A stretch of DNA of 64,000 bases from Pseudarthrobacter sp. NamE5 (GTDB lineage: Bacteria; Actinomycetota; Actinomycetes; Actinomycetales; Micrococcaceae): positions 62,001-126,000 of the forward strand of contig NZ_VAHO01000007.1 of NCBI RefSeq assembly GCF_005796225.1, read 5' to 3'. A model generated the notes under the pieces. That model was not told the origin of the DNA, did not search any database, and was given only the letters and a program-made list of their open reading frames with translations. Shown piece after piece: positions 63,102 through 64,000 of the stretch. The translations under genes and the position numbers were made by a program. Every line of letters begins with the position of its first letter. Position 1 is the first letter of the stretch.

Positions 63102-63887
63102 TCAAAGGGTTACCTGCACCGCAGCTTCAGGGAGCAGGCGGTGGAAGTCCCCGGGCAGTGCAATCCGGGTGCCGGTGCTTTCGGCGAAGGCCTTCATAAC
63201 GAAGCCGGTAGTGAGCGTCTGCCACAGCCTGACCTTGCGCAGCATGAAGTGGCCCGCGCCCCTGAGGGCCACGTACTGCATGCTGGCTGCCTCTGCGGAG
63301 GCGCGCCTGGCAAACAGCAGCGACGCCGAGGGACTGGTCCACCTGTCGTTGGTGCCGTGGACAATGAGCACTTTGCGGTTGGCCACGGCGGAGATAGGAG
63401 TAGCGGGGCTGAGCCAGGGGGCAAGCGCGACGACAGCCTCCACAGCGGGATGGTCGGCGGCGCACACGGCGGTGAGTCCTCCCATCGAATGGCCCACCAG
63501 GAACACCGGCACCCCGGGGTGCTGCTCCTGGATGTGCCCAAGTGCCCACCGGGCGTCCCGCAGCGGGGACATTTCCGGCCCGTTCCAGCCCCGGACGCTG
63601 TTCCGCAGGGAATACACCGCCAGCCCGTGCTTCCGCCCGGCGCGATGCAGGTGCCGGGCAAAGGGAACCATCCTCGCCGGACTCAGGTGCCTTGCCTCTA
63701 CGGGCTCACGGCTTTGCGATTTCCCGCCGTGGAGTACCAGGGCAACGCCAAGGGTTGGGCCTGCGGAAGCAAGCGCGCTGAGTACTGCCGGCCGGGCAGC
63801 GGCCGAAGCTTCAGCAGGACCTGGCCCGCCGTTTTTCCCGATACTGCTGTTGGCCATGTCCGGCTCCTCCAGTTCCCGACGATCCAT
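63102..63887 (-). CDS. alpha/beta hydrolase
   Basis: A 261-aa hydrolase. Motifs: VALVLHGGKSQSREPVEA (oxyanion), FLVGHSMGGLTAVCAADH (nucleophile Ser in GHSMG), VLIVHGTNDRWTSP (Asp) and GAGHFMLRK (His). Full catalytic triad; substrate unknown. ATG 63887 is chosen because TAGGGT ends 6 nt upstream (leaderless); ATG 63857 with GGAG at 9-12 nt is a good alternative giving 251 aa. Confidence 0.87.
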   Translation of the reverse strand: MDRRELEEPDMANSSIGKNGGPGPAEASAAARPAVLSALASAGPTLGVALVLHGGKSQSREPVEARHLSPARMVPFARHLHRAGRKHGLAVYSLRNSVRGWNGPEMSPLRDARWALGHIQEQHPGVPVFLVGHSMGGLTAVCAADHPAVEAVVALAPWLSPATPISAVANRKVLIVHGTNDRWTSPSASLLFARRASAEAASMQYVALRGAGHFMLRKVRLWQTLTTGFVMKAFAESTGTRIALPGDFHRLLPEAAVQVTL

Positions 63888-63893
63888 TTAGCA

Positions 63894-63899
63894 ACCCTA
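63894..63899 (-). promoter_or_regulatory. -10 box of alpha/beta hydrolase gene (leaderless geometry)
   Basis: TAGGGT on the minus strand, then 6 nt, then ATG 63887. A divergent TAGAGT for the next gene lies 12 bp away at 63912-63917. Confidence 0.5.
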
Positions 63900-63924
63900 C
63901 GGGCCCGGACGTAGAGTTCACCGT

Positions 63925-63942
63925 ATGAGGTTCTACTGCTGA
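63925..63942 (+). CDS. tiny upstream reading frame (MRFYC)
   Basis: ATG 63925 begins a five-codon frame, MRFYC, whose TGA shares its A with the ATG of the next gene (TGATG). TAGAGT (63912-63917) ends 7 nt before it, so the transcript would start at or next to this ATG. It could couple translation to the downstream gene. It may be coincidental. Confidence 0.3.
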   Translation: MRFYC

Positions 63943-64000
63943 TGGGTTCCGGTCACTCCCACGCTTCCACAGGCCATTCGGAGCCGACACCCGAGGCGAT
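63942..64000 (+). CDS. start of a gene with His-rich N-terminus (runs off right edge)
   Basis: The frame opens MGSGHSHASTGHSEPTPEA and is truncated by the window. A short Gly/His-rich N-terminus of this kind is common in actinobacterial YibE/F-like membrane proteins, but 19 residues cannot establish the family. Confidence 0.45.
   Translation, partial: MGSGHSHASTGHSEPTPEA

Overview
The window is high-GC (roughly two thirds G+C) chromosomal DNA from an actinobacterium. Gene content and order (acyl-CoA carboxylase beta/epsilon pair, birA, a class III cyclase with an Rv1264-type regulator, GatCAB instead of GlnRS, SAM-IV-type riboswitches, DUF222/HNH remnant) point to Micrococcaceae, most likely Arthrobacter or Pseudarthrobacter. 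The organism call is inferred from protein and gene-order familiarity, not from a database search. Coding density is high, many genes overlap by 4 bp, and no rRNA, tRNA, CRISPR array, insertion sequence or prophage was seen.

Layout: 1-983 start of a DUF885 gene (minus, runs off the left edge). 1015-2831 accE-accD (minus). 3049-6625 an SDR, then birA, a PH-domain membrane protein and an adenylate cyclase. 6893-29114 a 22-kb single-strand cluster: a giant membrane-anchored rod protein (beta-propeller-like region, about 11 cadherin/Ig-like repeats, about 5 Fn3 domains), MoxR ATPase, DUF58, a transglutaminase-fold protein lacking the Cys nucleophile, an RDD+FHA protein, PP2C phosphatase, zinc-ribbon+FHA protein, membrane Ser/Thr kinase with an Fn3-like ectodomain, a degenerate FHA protein, and an EssC/EccC-like FtsK/SpoIIIE ATPase with an FHA domain. 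29344-33542 ligA, inositol-phosphatase-like, GNAT, RidA. 33544-37627 a CitA/CitB-type two-component system divergent from a CitMHS citrate transporter. 37774-41163 gatCAB. 41388-41981 a small secreted protein. 41989-45278 a LysR regulator divergent from tdh-kbl. 45334-49384 FAD oxidoreductase, hutI, a DeoR regulator and a CPBP protease. 49400-50248 a decayed DUF222/HNH gene. 50408-54066 VOC protein, then metY and metX, each behind its own SAM-IV-type riboswitch. 54267-56863 MHS-type transporter and zinc alcohol dehydrogenase. 56956-64000 SHOCT protein, GDSL hydrolase, carboxylesterase, S4 protein, DMT permease, glyS, GNAT, alpha/beta hydrolase and the first codons of a further gene.

The most notable system is the 6893-29114 cluster. 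It carries the gene set of the bifidobacterial PFNA cluster (kinase, FN3 protein, AAA ATPase, DUF58, transglutaminase) plus a type VII secretion-like motor and several FHA readers. Phosphorylation by the kinase, reversal by PP2C and reading by FHA domains would connect a surface rod to a membrane ATPase. The cluster begins with an untranslated leader of about 200-240 nt containing five or six consecutive perfect hairpins that match no riboswitch I recognise.

A second theme is translation initiation. At least ten genes have a -10 hexamer ending exactly 6 nt before the start codon and no Shine-Dalgarno sequence, so they are predicted to be leaderless. Other regulatory DNA includes a 16-bp GTTAC-N6-GTAAC palindrome shared by two distant promoters, a DeoR operator, a triple direct repeat after gatB, and two related long hairpins ending convergent or terminal transcripts.
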